64,000 nt of DNA, taken from Candidatus Pseudothioglobus singularis PS1 (GTDB lineage Bacteria > Pseudomonadota > Gammaproteobacteria > PS1 > Pseudothioglobaceae). Below the pieces are notes generated by a model. That model saw only the letters and a program-made list of their open reading frames with translations, ran no database searches and was not told where the DNA came from. Location: positions 930,001 to 994,000 of the forward strand of contig NZ_CP006911.1 in the NCBI RefSeq assembly GCF_001281385.1, read 5' to 3'. The position numbers were made by a program, and so were the translations under genes. This document shows, piece after piece, positions 26,131-35,997 of the stretch. Position 1 is the stretch's first letter; every line of letters starts with the position of its first letter.

Positions 26131-27984
26131 TTATAGTTGTTCATTAAATTCATCAATTCTGTGGCCTTTCATTGCGCTCATGATTGATTTGTTCATTCTC
26201 ATTTCAACGAATTTAGCACTGACATTTTCAAGTTCTAGTGTAGCCTCTTTGATAATTGCTGCATCTTCAGAGTCAACAAGCAAGAACAAGCTTTGTCTCG
26301 CACCCTTAATAGAGGCTAACATTTCTTCATCGAGCAGTGATTGATCAGCTTCAAGCGCTGCATCTATAGCCTCAATTGTCCTTGTTGCATCAACTCTTTG
26401 CTCTTGGAGCTGTCTTAATACAATATCTTCCTGGGCAAAGACGACAGAGTCTTTGAGCATTTTTTCCATACCCTTATTACTCAGACCAAAGGAAGGCTTA
26501 ATTTCGATCTCCGATTTAACGCCTGAGCTCTCCTCTTGGGCGGAGACCGATAATAGACCATCTGCATCCACCTGAAACTCAACTAAGATTCTTGCACGCC
26601 CAGCAACCATAGGAGGAATCCCTTTAAGTTCAAAGCGTCCAAGTGAGCGGCAATCCTTTGTAAGCTCTCTTTCACCCTGATATACATGAATACCCATACC
26701 AGTCTGGCCATCTTTATAGGTCGTAAATTCTTGAGCCCTTGTGATTGGAATTGTTGTATTTCTATGAATGACTTTCTCAACGAGACCGCCCATTGTCTCG
26801 AGCCCCAAGGATAACGGAAGTACATCGAGCAGCAAGACATCATCTTTGCTTTTGTTGCCAGCCAAAATATTAGCCTGGATTGCGGCACCCTTCGCGACTA
26901 CCTCATCGGGATTAATCGAACAGAGCACTGGTTTTCCAAACACATCACTAGCGCGCTCTCTAATGATGTTCATTCGGGTTGAGCCACCAACCATAATGAC
27001 TTCTTTAACATCAGAAGCATTAATCTCAGCATCTCTGAGAGCTCTTTTTGTGATTTGAATGGTTCTCTTAACAAGCTGTTCAGACAAGACCTCAAATTGA
27101 GATTGCGTTATTTTATAGTGTTGATCAACTAGTTTAAATTCAGCGCTATCACTCACTGAAAGCCTCTCTTTTGCAGATTTTGAAAGCTGCCTGATGACTT
27201 GAATTTGTGATGCACTCAAATCTTTAAGGTTTAGTGATTTGACGCAATCTTCAAAAATTAAGTTATCAAAATCATCACCCCCTAAGCTGGAATCCCCACC
27301 TGTAGACAAGACTTCAAAAACACCTCTATTAAAACTTAAGATTGAAATATCAAAGGTCCCACCCCCTAAATCATAAACCGCATGTATTCCCTCTTCTTTT
27401 GACTCTAAACCATAAGCAATTGCCGCGGCTGTTGGCTCATTAAGAAGTCTTAAGACATTGATTCCAGCAAGCTTAGCAGCATCCTTTGTAGATTGCCTTT
27501 GTGCATCGTTAAAGTAGGCAGGAACAGTAATGACTGCGCCTTTAAGTTCATCACCAAGGGCATCTTCAGCTCTTCTCTTAAGACTTGAGAGAATTCTCGC
27601 TGAAATCTCAATTGCAGAAAGCTCACCCATTGCTGTTTTAAATACAGCGCCTCCGTCTTGATCAACTAAATCGTAAGGGAGATTTTTGATCGACTGGGCC
27701 TCATTAAAACTAATACCCATAAAACGCTTAATCGAAGAAATCGTATTCACCGGATCACTTGTTGCAAAAGCAAGAGCCTCAACTCCAGCGCTCATTCCAT
27801 TAATGCCGCAATGGACTACAGATGGCAGCATTGAATCACCATTAGTATCAGGCAAAAGCTTTGTTTCACCACTCATCACACTTGCAACCAATGAATTTGT
27901 AGTTCCCAAGTCAATGCCGCAGGCTAAATTATGGCGATGGGGAGCCGTTGATTGTCCCGGTTCAGAAATTTGTAACAGTGCCAT
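26131..27984 (-). CDS. hscA: Hsp70-type chaperone of Fe-S assembly
   Basis: A 617-aa specialised DnaK paralogue. The nucleotide-binding domain opens with [15 protein letters not shown] near residue 23 and contains [15 protein letters not shown] near 200 and [10 protein letters not shown] near 325. The substrate-binding domain starts near 385 ([15 protein letters not shown]), followed by a shortened lid typical of HscA. It binds the LPPVK motif of IscU and releases the assembled cluster with help from HscB. It lies 11 bases after hscB. Confidence 0.96.
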   Translation of the reverse strand: MALLQISEPGQSTAPHRHNLACGIDLGTTNSLVASVMSGETKLLPDTNGDSMLPSVVHCGINGMSAGVEALAFATSDPVNTISSIKRFMGISFNEAQSIKNLPYDLVDQDGGAVFKTAMGELSAIEISARILSSLKRRAEDALGDELKGAVITVPAYFNDAQRQSTKDAAKLAGINVLRLLNEPTAAAIAYGLESKEEGIHAVYDLGGGTFDISILSFNRGVFEVLSTGGDSSLGGDDFDNLIFEDCVKSLNLKDLSASQIQVIRQLSKSAKERLSVSDSAEFKLVDQHYKITQSQFEVLSEQLVKRTIQITKRALRDAEINASDVKEVIMVGGSTRMNIIRERASDVFGKPVLCSINPDEVVAKGAAIQANILAGNKSKDDVLLLDVLPLSLGLETMGGLVEKVIHRNTTIPITRAQEFTTYKDGQTGMGIHVYQGERELTKDCRSLGRFELKGIPPMVAGRARILVEFQVDADGLLSVSAQEESSGVKSEIEIKPSFGLSNKGMEKMLKDSVVFAQEDIVLRQLQEQRVDATRTIEAIDAALEADQSLLDEEMLASIKGARQSLFLLVDSEDAAIIKEATLELENVSAKFVEMRMNKSIMSAMKGHRIDEFNEQL

Positions 27985-27995
27985 CTATTTAGTCC

Positions 27996-28511
27996 TTATA
28001 ACCATTCATCAAGAAGCTTTCCAGTCTCTTTTGCTAGCTGCTCATAGAACTTGAGTTCTCTGACATCTTTTTTAATCTGCAAGCTATCTCTATTAACATG
28101 AAACGCATTAGAAATTGACTCTACCTTAGAATGAATATGAGACTCTATTCTCAATATAAAATCTTCTAATTGATCTGAATCTGTCTTTGATTCAATCACC
28201 TCAAGCTCTTCACGTAACTCAATCTGGGATATAAGAAAGTCATGAGCCATAGAGGTATCATTTTCATCAAAAGGATCGATTCCATCAAGCTTAAGTAGAT
28301 AGCTTGCTCTATTCAGTGGAGATTTAATCGAATCAAAAGCAGTATTTAAAAGCGAGGTGTTTTGAAGTGCCTGTAATTTTTCAGAGTCTGTTTTTAAAGC
28401 ATATTTGTCCGGATGAAAGCGCGCAATCTCTCTGCGATAAGAATCCTTTAGACTGGAATCACTAATAAAGAAGGATGTCTCGAGGTCAAATAACTCAAAG
28501 TAATTTTGCAT
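27996..28511 (-). CDS. hscB: J-domain co-chaperone of Fe-S assembly
   Basis: A 171-aa protein with an N-terminal J-domain (residues 1-75; HPD in RFHPDKYALK near residue 33) and a C-terminal helical domain that binds IscU (about 85-170). The start MQNYFELFDLE is typical. It brings IscU to HscA and stimulates its ATPase. It lies between iscA (33-base gap) and hscA (11-base gap). Confidence 0.95.
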   Translation of the reverse strand: MQNYFELFDLETSFFISDSSLKDSYRREIARFHPDKYALKTDSEKLQALQNTSLLNTAFDSIKSPLNRASYLLKLDGIDPFDENDTSMAHDFLISQIELREELEVIESKTDSDQLEDFILRIESHIHSKVESISNAFHVNRDSLQIKKDVRELKFYEQLAKETGKLLDEWL

Positions 28512-28544
28512 AAAGTCAATGTCCTAGTGACCCAATAAAGCTAT

Positions 28545-28868
28545 TTAAACGGTAAAGGACTCACCACAGCCACACTCTGCTTTTGAGTTTGGATTGTTAA
28601 ATTCAAAGCCTTCATTGAGGCCTTCTTTTTGATAATCAACTTCAGTGCCATCGATGTAAATCAGGCTTTTCGCATCTACAATGACTTTAACACCCTTGTC
28701 ATCAAAGGTTGTATCGTCTTCATTAACAGCATCAACAAACTCCATGTTATAACCAAGGCCTGAGCATCCTGTTGTTTGAACAGAGAGTCTGACACCGACA
28801 CCTGAGCCGCGATTAGCAAGATAGTCGTTCATGCGCTCTGCTGCTTTACTTGTTAATGTTATTGCCAT
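28545..28868 (-). CDS. iscA: A-type Fe-S carrier protein
   Basis: A 107-aa HesB/IscA protein. The three conserved cysteines are Cys35 in [11 protein letters not shown] and the pair in AECGCGESF at the C-terminus. It binds iron or transfers clusters to target proteins. Its position three bases after iscU identifies it as IscA rather than ErpA or SufA. Confidence 0.95.
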   Translation of the reverse strand: MAITLTSKAAERMNDYLANRGSGVGVRLSVQTTGCSGLGYNMEFVDAVNEDDTTFDDKGVKVIVDAKSLIYIDGTEVDYQKEGLNEGFEFNNPNSKAECGCGESFTV

Positions 28869-28871
28869 TAA

Positions 28872-29252
28872 TTAGTTAGCCTTACTCTTTAAATCATTTA
28901 TTGCAGCTTTGATTGCATCTTCAGCCAACACCGAACAATGAATTTTTACCGGTGGCAACTCTAATTCTTCAACAATTTCTGTATTTTTAATTTGTGAAGC
29001 TTCGTCCAAAGTCTTTCCTTTAACCCATTCAGTTAAAAGAGAAGACGAGGCGATTGCCGAACCACAACCATAGGTTTTAAACTTAGCCTCTTCAATAACA
29101 CCATCATCATTAACCTGAATCTGAAGACGCATTACATCACCACACGCTGGCGCACCAACCATACCAGTTCCTACATTATTTGCATCTTTATCAAGAACTC
29201 CTACATTTCTAGGGTTTTCATAGTGATCCAAAACTTTTTTACCATATGCCAT
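28872..29252 (-). CDS. iscU: Fe-S cluster scaffold
   Basis: A 126-aa scaffold on which [2Fe-2S] clusters are built. Ligands are Cys37 and Asp39 (APACGDVM), Cys63 (TYGCGSAIAS) and Cys106 (KIHCSVLAE). The HscA recognition motif LPPVK is at residues 99-103. These positions equal the E. coli numbering. The gap to iscS is 68 bases and to iscA 3 bases. Confidence 0.96.
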   Translation of the reverse strand: MAYGKKVLDHYENPRNVGVLDKDANNVGTGMVGAPACGDVMRLQIQVNDDGVIEEAKFKTYGCGSAIASSSLLTEWVKGKTLDEASQIKNTEIVEELELPPVKIHCSVLAEDAIKAAINDLKSKAN

Positions 29253-29320
29253 AAGTTACTCCGAATTTAAGCTATCAATTTTACTCTACAGTTTAATGTA
29301 GATTTTAAATATCTCTCTAT

Positions 29321-30535
29321 TTAGTGAGCAGCCCACTCTACTGAATTTAAATCAATACCATCCTTAAACATATCCCACAAAGGAGATAAATCTCTTAATT
29401 TTTCAACTTTCTCTCTTACAAGTATAATTGCATCATCGACATCTTTTTCTGTTGTGTATCTTCCGACACTGAAGCGAATTGAGCTATGTGCTAATTCATC
29501 ACTCAGACCAAGAGCTCGAAGAACATATGAAGGCTCTAGGCTAGAAGATGTACAAGCAGAACCAGATGATACTGCAACGTCAGAAATAGCCATCATTAGG
29601 GACTCTCCTTCAACGTAATTAAAGCTAATATTTAGATTGCCCGCAATCCTTTGATCAAGGTCACCATTAACAACAACTTCTTCCATATCTGAAAAACCCG
29701 CGTAGAGCCTTTGTCTGAGTTTAAGTGTTCTGGCGTTCTCCTCTTTCATTTCAGCTTTAGCAATTGCAAAGGCCTCACCCATTCCAACTATTTGATGGGT
29801 AGCCAATGTTCCAGAGCGCATTCCACGCTCATGACCGCCGCCATGAATTTGAGCCTCAAGACGAACTCTAGGTTTTCTAGAGACATAGAGGGCTCCCATG
29901 CCCTTTGGGCCATAAATTTTGTGTGCTGAAAAACTCATCAAATCAACAGGAAGTGCTGTCAAATCAATTTCAATCTTACCAACCGACTGTGCAGCATCGA
30001 CATGGAAGAAAACTTTATTTTCTCTACAAATATCACCAATAGTCTGAAGATCTTGGATGACACCAATTTCGTTATTGACATGCATAAATGATGCAAGAAT
30101 TGTGTCTTCTCTAATCGTTTTCTTAAAGAGATCTATATCTAATAACCCATTAGGCAAAGGATCTAAATAAGTAACCTCAAAACCTTCTCTTTCAAGTTGA
30201 CGACATGTATCAAGAATGGCCTTATGCTCAGTTTTAAGAGTAATGATATGTTTACCACGTTTCTGATAGAAGTGAGCGATACCTTTCAGCGCTAAGTTAT
30301 TAGACTCTGTAGCGCCTGAAGTCCAAACAATTTCTCTTGGATCAGCGCCTACTAGATCAGCGACCTGAGAGCGAGCCTCATCGACAGCCTTTTCTGCCTG
30401 CCAGCCGAAATAATGAGAACGAGAAGCAGCATTTCCAAAATCTCCTTCCATAGTTAGGTATTTGGCCATTTTCTTGGCAACACGAGCATCAACTGGAGTT
30501 GTTGATGAATAGTCCATGTATGTTGGTGTAAGCAT
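29321..30535 (-). CDS. iscS: Cysteine desulfurase
   Basis: A 404-aa PLP enzyme that takes sulfur from cysteine for Fe-S clusters and tRNA thiolation. The start [13 protein letters not shown] is diagnostic. PLP Lys is in [16 protein letters not shown] near residue 206, and the active-site Cys is in [15 protein letters not shown] near 328. The C-terminal IscU-binding tail is present ([18 protein letters not shown]). It lies 19 bases after iscR. Confidence 0.97.
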   Translation of the reverse strand: MLTPTYMDYSSTTPVDARVAKKMAKYLTMEGDFGNAASRSHYFGWQAEKAVDEARSQVADLVGADPREIVWTSGATESNNLALKGIAHFYQKRGKHIITLKTEHKAILDTCRQLEREGFEVTYLDPLPNGLLDIDLFKKTIREDTILASFMHVNNEIGVIQDLQTIGDICRENKVFFHVDAAQSVGKIEIDLTALPVDLMSFSAHKIYGPKGMGALYVSRKPRVRLEAQIHGGGHERGMRSGTLATHQIVGMGEAFAIAKAEMKEENARTLKLRQRLYAGFSDMEEVVVNGDLDQRIAGNLNISFNYVEGESLMMAISDVAVSSGSACTSSSLEPSYVLRALGLSDELAHSSIRFSVGRYTTEKDVDDAIILVREKVEKLRDLSPLWDMFKDGIDLNSVEWAAH

Positions 30536-30554
30536 GTATTTATTCCTTTAAAAA

Positions 30555-30983
30555 TTAATTGACATTGAGTGATTGGGTGAGTTGATAGTCATCCATCACT
30601 TGCTGAAGATTTCGAGTACTCAAAAAACCTCTAATTTGATCACTCACTTCGCACCATAAATGGTGAGAAAGACACTGCTTACCTCTATTGCAGTCTTTTG
30701 AGCCATGACAGCGCCTCAAATCAATATTCTCATCAACAGCCTCAATAATTTGAGTTAGAGTAACCTCTTCTGCATTGACATTGAGTAAATAGCCTCCCCC
30801 TGGGCCTCTGACACTTTTAACGAGTGATGCTTTTCTAAGTTTAGCAAAAAGTTGCTCAAGATAAGAGAGCGAAATATTTTGTCTTTGTGAAATCATATCA
30901 AGGGTTACAGGCCTTGAAGATTCGTTAGACGCTAAATCCAACATTGCTGTAACCGCATACCTTCCTTTAGTGGTTAATTGCAT
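30555..30983 (-). CDS. iscR: Fe-S-sensing transcription regulator
   Basis: A 142-aa Rrf2-family repressor. The winged helix occupies residues 1-80. The [2Fe-2S] ligands Cys92, Cys98, Cys104 and His107 sit in RRCHGSKDCNRGKQCLSHH at exactly the E. coli positions. With its cluster it represses the isc operon, so cluster shortage raises expression. It is the first gene of the operon, behind a promoter with a close match to the type 1 IscR site. Confidence 0.96.
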   Translation of the reverse strand: MQLTTKGRYAVTAMLDLASNESSRPVTLDMISQRQNISLSYLEQLFAKLRKASLVKSVRGPGGGYLLNVNAEEVTLTQIIEAVDENIDLRRCHGSKDCNRGKQCLSHHLWCEVSDQIRGFLSTRNLQQVMDDYQLTQSLNVN

Positions 30984-31010
30984 AAAAAAATCTCTATCTC
31001 AAAAAAACAA

Positions 31011-31044
31011 ATTATACTATTAACCAACTAAATTAGTCAAGTAT
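31011..31044 (-). promoter_or_regulatory. isc operon promoter with IscR type 1 site
   Basis: On the minus strand, TTGACT (31040-31035) and TATAAT (31016-31011) are 18 bases apart and form a sigma-70 promoter upstream of iscR. The 25-base segment 31044-31020 begins ATACTTGACTAATTTAG and continues TTGGTTAA. It fits the type 1 IscR consensus ATASYYGACTRWWWYAGTCRRSTAT at almost every position and covers the -35 box and spacer, as in E. coli. Confidence 0.8.
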
Positions 31045-31060
31045 TTAATTCAATTAAAAC

Positions 31061-31735
31061 TTACTTATTTTCAATATTAACAGAGCTCGTTTTAGGGCTT
31101 GCATTTTCTAACTTTTCCTCCATCTCAGCGAGGCGCTCAATAAGTGAATTAATAGCCTGAATTGTAGGGTCATTAGAAGTCCCTGAGGAGTTGGCTGCAT
31201 AAGAATCAAAAGAGCCTCCATCTTCCGCCTTCTTTCTTACAATCCTACCTGGTATTCCAACAACTGTTTCGTTATCATCTATCGACCTGACTACAACAGA
31301 GTTAGAGCCAACACGTACATTTTCTCCAAGTATTATAGGTCCAAGTATCTTTGCACCCGCACCTATAACAACGCCATTTTTTAACGTGGGATGTCGCTTT
31401 ACTTTGTCCCAAGTGGTGCCTCCTAAAGTTACACCGTGATAAAGCATACAATCATCTCCAATGATTGCTGTCTCCCCAATCACAACACCCATACCATGGT
31501 CGATAAAAAAACGCCTTCCAATAACTGCGCCTGGATGAATTTCAATACCCGTTACCCAGCGTGCAAATGTAGATATAAAACGCGCTAGCCAATAAAGTCT
31601 ATAACGCCATAAAAAGTGAGTTAATCGATAGAATAAAACTGCCTGTACACCTGAATAACAAGTTAATACTTCAAATACATTTCTTGCAGCAGGATCTCGA
31701 GCAAATACACTGCGCACATCTTCGATAATTTTCAT
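31061..31735 (-). CDS. cysE: Serine O-acetyltransferase
   Basis: A 224-aa enzyme that makes O-acetylserine, the carbon acceptor for sulfide in cysteine synthesis. Residues about 65-175 form the left-handed beta-helix of hexapeptide repeats, with the catalytic region [19 protein letters not shown] near 66 and [13 protein letters not shown] near 98. It is the short form of the enzyme. The C-terminal tail (VNIENK) is polar. It lies just upstream of the isc operon, a place seen in other proteobacteria, which couples cysteine supply to IscS. Confidence 0.93.
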   Translation of the reverse strand: MKIIEDVRSVFARDPAARNVFEVLTCYSGVQAVLFYRLTHFLWRYRLYWLARFISTFARWVTGIEIHPGAVIGRRFFIDHGMGVVIGETAIIGDDCMLYHGVTLGGTTWDKVKRHPTLKNGVVIGAGAKILGPIILGENVRVGSNSVVVRSIDDNETVVGIPGRIVRKKAEDGGSFDSYAANSSGTSNDPTIQAINSLIERLAEMEEKLENASPKTSSVNIENK

Positions 31736-31800
31736 GCAGTTGATTATACCATTATTGCTACAAGTGAGATTTTACTGCATAGAAATAACAATTACAAAAA

Positions 31801-32643
31801 TTAGATATAAGAGTGTGACGATTTAAATCTTCTGTAGCTCCACATGTACTGCTCAGGCTGTCTCCTTATAAGAGACTCAATAGACTGATTCATTTGGCCT
31901 ACCCTTTCTTCTAAATTATCGCCCTTAGCATCAAGATCAACTGGCTCTATATTCAAATCATAACCTTGACCATCATCAAGCCTCTCAGCCCAAAACATTA
32001 AGACCTGTGCATTCTGTTTTTTTGCTATTCTTGCAAGCAAAGTCATTGTATTAACCTTCTTTCCAAAAAAAGGGGTCATTAAGCCACCCTCTTTACCAGG
32101 GTCTTGATCAGGAAGCATCCCAACTAAATCACCATTATTAAGCGCCCTTTGAATTTTTAAAATTCCAAGCTTATCCGCACTAGCCATTGTTAGATTACCT
32201 TGGTTTCTCCTAGAGAACAAGTAGTCATTCTGCTTATTGCTTCTCAGAGGCCTATACATAAAGGTCACCTTTCTTTTTTCTGCAAGAACTCTACCTGTTA
32301 TTTCCCAACAACCCATATGAGGAACCAACAGAATTATTTTTTTTGAACTATCAAGATAGTGCTCACCATTGATATTTCTAATAAGCTTTGCATTATCTGT
32401 AAAGTTTTGATTCCATATTAGACCAGACTCAGTCAATCCTTTACCTGTTTCAGACAGTACTCTTTTTAAAAGTAACTTAAGTTCCAATTCACTCAAACCT
32501 GGAAAACAAATTTCTAAGTTTTGTTTTGAAACACTTTTTGCTTCTGAATTAAATAAATAAAGAAGATATCCTATAAAAGAACCAAATGAGTGGTTAACCT
32601 TTAGTGGCAATAAAGATGTAAAGGTTAGAAATAGGCGAATCAT
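31801..32643 (-). CDS. Lysophospholipid/lipid A-type acyltransferase (LpxL/HtrB family)
   Basis: A 280-aa inner-membrane acyltransferase. The catalytic HX4E motif is HMGCWE near residue 109, preceded by KIILLVPH. A conserved GMLPDQDPGKEGG motif near 175 and ARIAKKQNAQVLMFWAERL near 208 fit the LpxL/LpxM family, which adds secondary acyl chains to lipid A. The N-terminus is hydrophobic. The gap to the upstream TolC gene is 2 bases, so the two share a transcript. Which acyl group it transfers is not shown. Confidence 0.83.
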   Translation of the reverse strand: MIRLFLTFTSLLPLKVNHSFGSFIGYLLYLFNSEAKSVSKQNLEICFPGLSELELKLLLKRVLSETGKGLTESGLIWNQNFTDNAKLIRNINGEHYLDSSKKIILLVPHMGCWEITGRVLAEKRKVTFMYRPLRSNKQNDYLFSRRNQGNLTMASADKLGILKIQRALNNGDLVGMLPDQDPGKEGGLMTPFFGKKVNTMTLLARIAKKQNAQVLMFWAERLDDGQGYDLNIEPVDLDAKGDNLEERVGQMNQSIESLIRRQPEQYMWSYRRFKSSHSYI

Positions 32644-32645
32644 TT

Positions 32646-34022
32646 TTAATTGTAAAGTTGATCAACCGCTGCCTTGTAATCAATAACTATTTTTTGATAT
32701 GTTCCTGCCGCCTGAAGGTAAGTAAGGTTTGCAAGATTTGCGCTACTCTTTGCAGCAAGAACTAAAGACTTCTGGCCTCTAGCCTCACTAAATTTGATTT
32801 GCTCTTCAATAACCTTTTCTTCAGCCAGTGCGCCCTGCTCTAGATAAAGAGCTACAAGCTCAGTTAATAAGTCAACCTGAGCTAGGAGATAGTTAATTTG
32901 TTGAATACTGTTAATTTCAGCTTCACGTTTTTTTGCATCAATATCCGACATCTTTATTTCAGTATTTTCAACTGCGAGAAGTTCTTTTCGTGAGCCAAGC
33001 GCATAAGAGATATCTACCCCAACATTCCATGAATAATCTCTGTTACCAAAGCTATCAAAGACCTTGTCGTTTTCACTGAGAGATGAAAGACCTAAATTTA
33101 GATTAACATTTGGCATTGTTTTATTATCTAATGACTGAAGCTCTCTTTGAAGCTTTACTTTATCAAAATCAAATTTTTGAATGGCTCTGGAATTTTTAAC
33201 AAATTCTTTAGGATTGACATCGCTAAAAGTTTGCTCTTTAAATAAATCCATCTCAACAACCATGTCAGACTCTTTAGCGCCTATTAAATCAGCAAGCTCA
33301 CGCCTCTCAATGATGAGCTCTTTGTTAGATTGAAGTGATTGTTGCCTTGCTTTAACATAGTTGTCTTTTTCTTGAATAAGGACTGTAATGTCTATGAGGG
33401 AGTTTTTAAATTTATCTTCTGCGAGATTGAGCTGCTCCCTTGATAATTCAAGCGCAATTTTGTGATTTTTGACCACTTCTTGCTTTAATGCCAAATCAAC
33501 AAATTTAGAAAGCTTGGATGCTAGGAAATTTTCTGCCTGCTCTTCAAGACTTACCTTTATAGCTATCAAATCAATAGAAGCAAGATCCAGATTAAGTTTA
33601 TCATTAAGGCCATCCTTATTCTGAAGTAAAGGTCTTGCGTAAGTAATTGAAAAAAGGTTTGAATGCGTCGCATTACTGTCCTTGTCGTTTCGAGTCAGTG
33701 AATGCTTTAAATTGACAGTTGCACCTGAATGTGAAACTTTTCTGATTGCACCAATCTCGTATTTAGTTGAGAAAAGGTCCTCGTAAAGTCTTGATGCCAC
33801 ATCATCACCCCCAGTATAAGTTTCACTTGCACCAGCATTAATATTCCAATCTGTGTAAATAGATAGAGACTTCTGATTGATTAAACTCGTTTTTTCTGAA
33901 AGGGATAACTGAACAAAATAAGGATGGCTTTCTACAAGCTGAGTACTAAAATCATCTAAAGTTATCGCACTGACATTGAAAGATGAAAGTACAAATGCAG
34001 ATAGAAAAAAATTTTTGAACAT
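32646..34022 (-). CDS. TolC-family outer-membrane efflux protein
   Basis: A 458-aa protein with a signal peptide (MFKNFFLSAFVLSSFNVSA) and the long coiled-coil helices and internal duplication of outer-membrane efflux proteins. Helical segments rich in Leu, Lys and Gln occupy about residues 170-260 and 350-450. No inner-membrane partner is adjacent. It may serve the RND permease at 6160-9204 or other pumps. It lies 2 bases before the acyltransferase gene. Assignment to the family is good; the partner is unknown. Confidence 0.8.
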   Translation of the reverse strand: MFKNFFLSAFVLSSFNVSAITLDDFSTQLVESHPYFVQLSLSEKTSLINQKSLSIYTDWNINAGASETYTGGDDVASRLYEDLFSTKYEIGAIRKVSHSGATVNLKHSLTRNDKDSNATHSNLFSITYARPLLQNKDGLNDKLNLDLASIDLIAIKVSLEEQAENFLASKLSKFVDLALKQEVVKNHKIALELSREQLNLAEDKFKNSLIDITVLIQEKDNYVKARQQSLQSNKELIIERRELADLIGAKESDMVVEMDLFKEQTFSDVNPKEFVKNSRAIQKFDFDKVKLQRELQSLDNKTMPNVNLNLGLSSLSENDKVFDSFGNRDYSWNVGVDISYALGSRKELLAVENTEIKMSDIDAKKREAEINSIQQINYLLAQVDLLTELVALYLEQGALAEEKVIEEQIKFSEARGQKSLVLAAKSSANLANLTYLQAAGTYQKIVIDYKAAVDQLYN

Positions 34023-34130
34023 TATTTACCCCTTTGGTCTAAATTCAATTAATAAATATCAGTTTAGAGCATTAAATTAACATTTTAGTGAAGTTTTGAT
34101 GAAGTTTAGGAAAAAAGAGGTTAAAAAAAA

Positions 34131-34652
34131 TTATCTTTGTAAATGTGTTAATATTTCATGGATAACTTCATTTAGTTTCTTTTCATTTGTATCAATAATA
34201 ATGGTTGCTATTTCCCTATAGAGTGGATCTCTTGCCTCGATAATATCAGTAATTGTTTTTCTTTTATTAGAGCTATTTTCTAGTAAAGGTCTTGTTTTAG
34301 ATTTTGCTGTTCTTCTTAAAATTTGATCAACGGAGGATAGAAGGTAAATAACCGAACCAGTTTTTGAAATTTCAAACCTATTTTCTTTTGATATTACTGC
34401 GCCACCTCCAGTAGCCAAGACAATGTTATCTTTGCTGCATAACTCCTTTAAAACATCAGACTCTCTTTTTCGAAACCCCTCTTCTCCCTCAACATCAAAT
34501 ATGTGGTCAATACTCACACCAGTCTTGTCAATAATTTCATGATCTGCATCATAAAAATTAACGCCTAACTTTTCAGATAGCCTTCTTCCAACGGTTGTTT
34601 TGCCTGATCCCATTGGACCAACTAAAACAACATTATTTAAATTTGTTTGCAT
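34131..34652 (-). CDS. aroK: Shikimate kinase
   Basis: A 173-aa P-loop kinase that phosphorylates shikimate in chorismate synthesis. Walker A is GPMGSGKTTVGRRL at residues 12-25. Shikimate contacts are seen in YDADHEI near 34, GFRKRE near 58 and ATGGGAV near 80. The lid arginine is in KTRPLLE near 118. It follows the zinc-finger gene by 16 bases in the run ilvE-zinc finger-aroK. The usual partner aroB does not follow. Confidence 0.93.
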   Translation of the reverse strand: MQTNLNNVVLVGPMGSGKTTVGRRLSEKLGVNFYDADHEIIDKTGVSIDHIFDVEGEEGFRKRESDVLKELCSKDNIVLATGGGAVISKENRFEISKTGSVIYLLSSVDQILRRTAKSKTRPLLENSSNKRKTITDIIEARDPLYREIATIIIDTNEKKLNEVIHEILTHLQR

Positions 34653-34668
34653 TTTTTAAAATACTAAA

Positions 34669-34851
34669 CTATGAGTCCAGTTTATATTTTGCTCCACAAT
34701 ATGGACAACTCACTTTGCCATGATCATCAAATGATAAAAAAACTTTTGGATGCATATTCCACTTTGAAGAATCTTTGGGTGGACAGTGAGCAGGTAGATC
34801 TTTATTTGAAACTATCTTTGTTACACCTTCATATGAGTCGGCAGAACTCAC
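34669..34851 (-). CDS. Small zinc-finger protein (zf-CHCC type)
   Basis: A small protein ending VSCPYCGAKYKLDS, with earlier Cys and His in LPAHCPPKD and NMHPKVFLSF. The CHCC pattern is that of the small zinc-finger family related to the NDUFS6 subunit of complex I. Two GTG codons could start it: 34857 and 34851. The second is better, because GGAAGG then lies 5 bases upstream; that gives about 60 aa. It overlaps the ilvE stop. Its function in bacteria is unknown. Confidence 0.75.
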   Translation of the reverse strand: MSSADSYEGVTKIVSNKDLPAHCPPKDSSKWNMHPKVFLSFDDHGKVSCPYCGAKYKLDS

Positions 34852-35777
34852 AAACACCTTCCACTATCTATCCAGTGATTAAAGTCACTGTTTCGCCCAT
34901 GAACACAATCAAAGTAGAGTGACTGTAGCTTTTCAGTGACTGGTCCACGAGCCCCCTGACCAATCTGATTTCCATCAAGATCTCTAATGGGGGTTACCTC
35001 AGCCGCAGTTCCAGTAAAGAAAGCCTCCTCTGAGGCGTATATTTCATCACAAGATAGTTTCTTTTCAATAATGTTATAGCCTAATGACTTTGCCAAAGTA
35101 AAAATCGTATCTCTCGTAATACCAGGCAAGGCTGATGTCAAATGAGGAGTATAAATTACATCGTCTTTAATGACAAAAATATTCTCACCGCTCCCTTCAG
35201 AAACATAACCATCAATATCTAACATTAAAGCCTCATCAAATCCATGATCAAGTGCCTCCTTTAGGGCCATCATAGAGTTAACATAATTTCCATTTGTTTT
35301 AGCACCACTCAGAGAAGGATGAGCCGGATGCCTGACATAAGAAGACGTTCTAATTCTTATCCCGTTTTTCATATTATCTTCGCCCAAGTAAGCTCCCCAT
35401 TCCCATGCAGCAATCATTGTGTGGACTTTTAAGTTATCCGCCCTAAGACCCATACCCTCAGAGCCATAGAAACACATTGGTCTAATGTAGGCAGAATTAA
35501 GATTATTCTTAGTAACAACTTCTCTCTGAGCTTGATTAAGCGTCTTAGCATCATAAGGAATTTCCATCCCCAAAATTCGAGTTGAATTAAATAGTCTCTC
35601 AGTATGCTCTTCAAGCTTAAAAATTGCTGGCCCCTTGTCAGTTTCATAAGCCCTAACACCCTCAAAAGCCCCCATGCCGTAATGCAGGGTGTGAGTTAAA
35701 ACATGAACCTTTGCTTCGCGCCAATCCAACCATTCTCCATCCATCCAGATGAAGCCATCTCTATCTTCCATTGTCAT
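34848..35777 (-). CDS. ilvE: Branched-chain amino acid aminotransferase
   Basis: A 309-aa fold type IV PLP enzyme that makes Val, Leu and Ile from their keto acids. The start DRDGFIWMDGEWLDWREAKVH is typical of the family. Further marks are HYGMGAFEGVRAY near 33, the SLSGAKTNGNYVNSM segment with the PLP lysine near 159, and SEGSGENIFVI near 192, plus EEAFFTGTAAEVTPI near 253. It is the first gene of an operon with the zinc-finger gene and aroK. D-amino acid aminotransferases are related, but the length and motifs favour IlvE. Confidence 0.93.
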   Translation of the reverse strand: MTMEDRDGFIWMDGEWLDWREAKVHVLTHTLHYGMGAFEGVRAYETDKGPAIFKLEEHTERLFNSTRILGMEIPYDAKTLNQAQREVVTKNNLNSAYIRPMCFYGSEGMGLRADNLKVHTMIAAWEWGAYLGEDNMKNGIRIRTSSYVRHPAHPSLSGAKTNGNYVNSMMALKEALDHGFDEALMLDIDGYVSEGSGENIFVIKDDVIYTPHLTSALPGITRDTIFTLAKSLGYNIIEKKLSCDEIYASEEAFFTGTAAEVTPIRDLDGNQIGQGARGPVTEKLQSLYFDCVHGRNSDFNHWIDSGRCL

Positions 35778-35997
35778 TACAAAATCTCATTAATAAAACT
35801 TTAATTACGAAATTATACCCATCTCCATATAGAATTCATCTCATATATCTATGATTTCATTTAGGCTTTTATTATTTATTTATATAATTATTTTTGAATA
35901 TTATTTTCATTTAATTTACCGGTATTTCAATTTGTAATATCTAATAAATGAGCGGGTATAATTTGTTGTAACTTTTTAAGATCATTTATACATAAAA

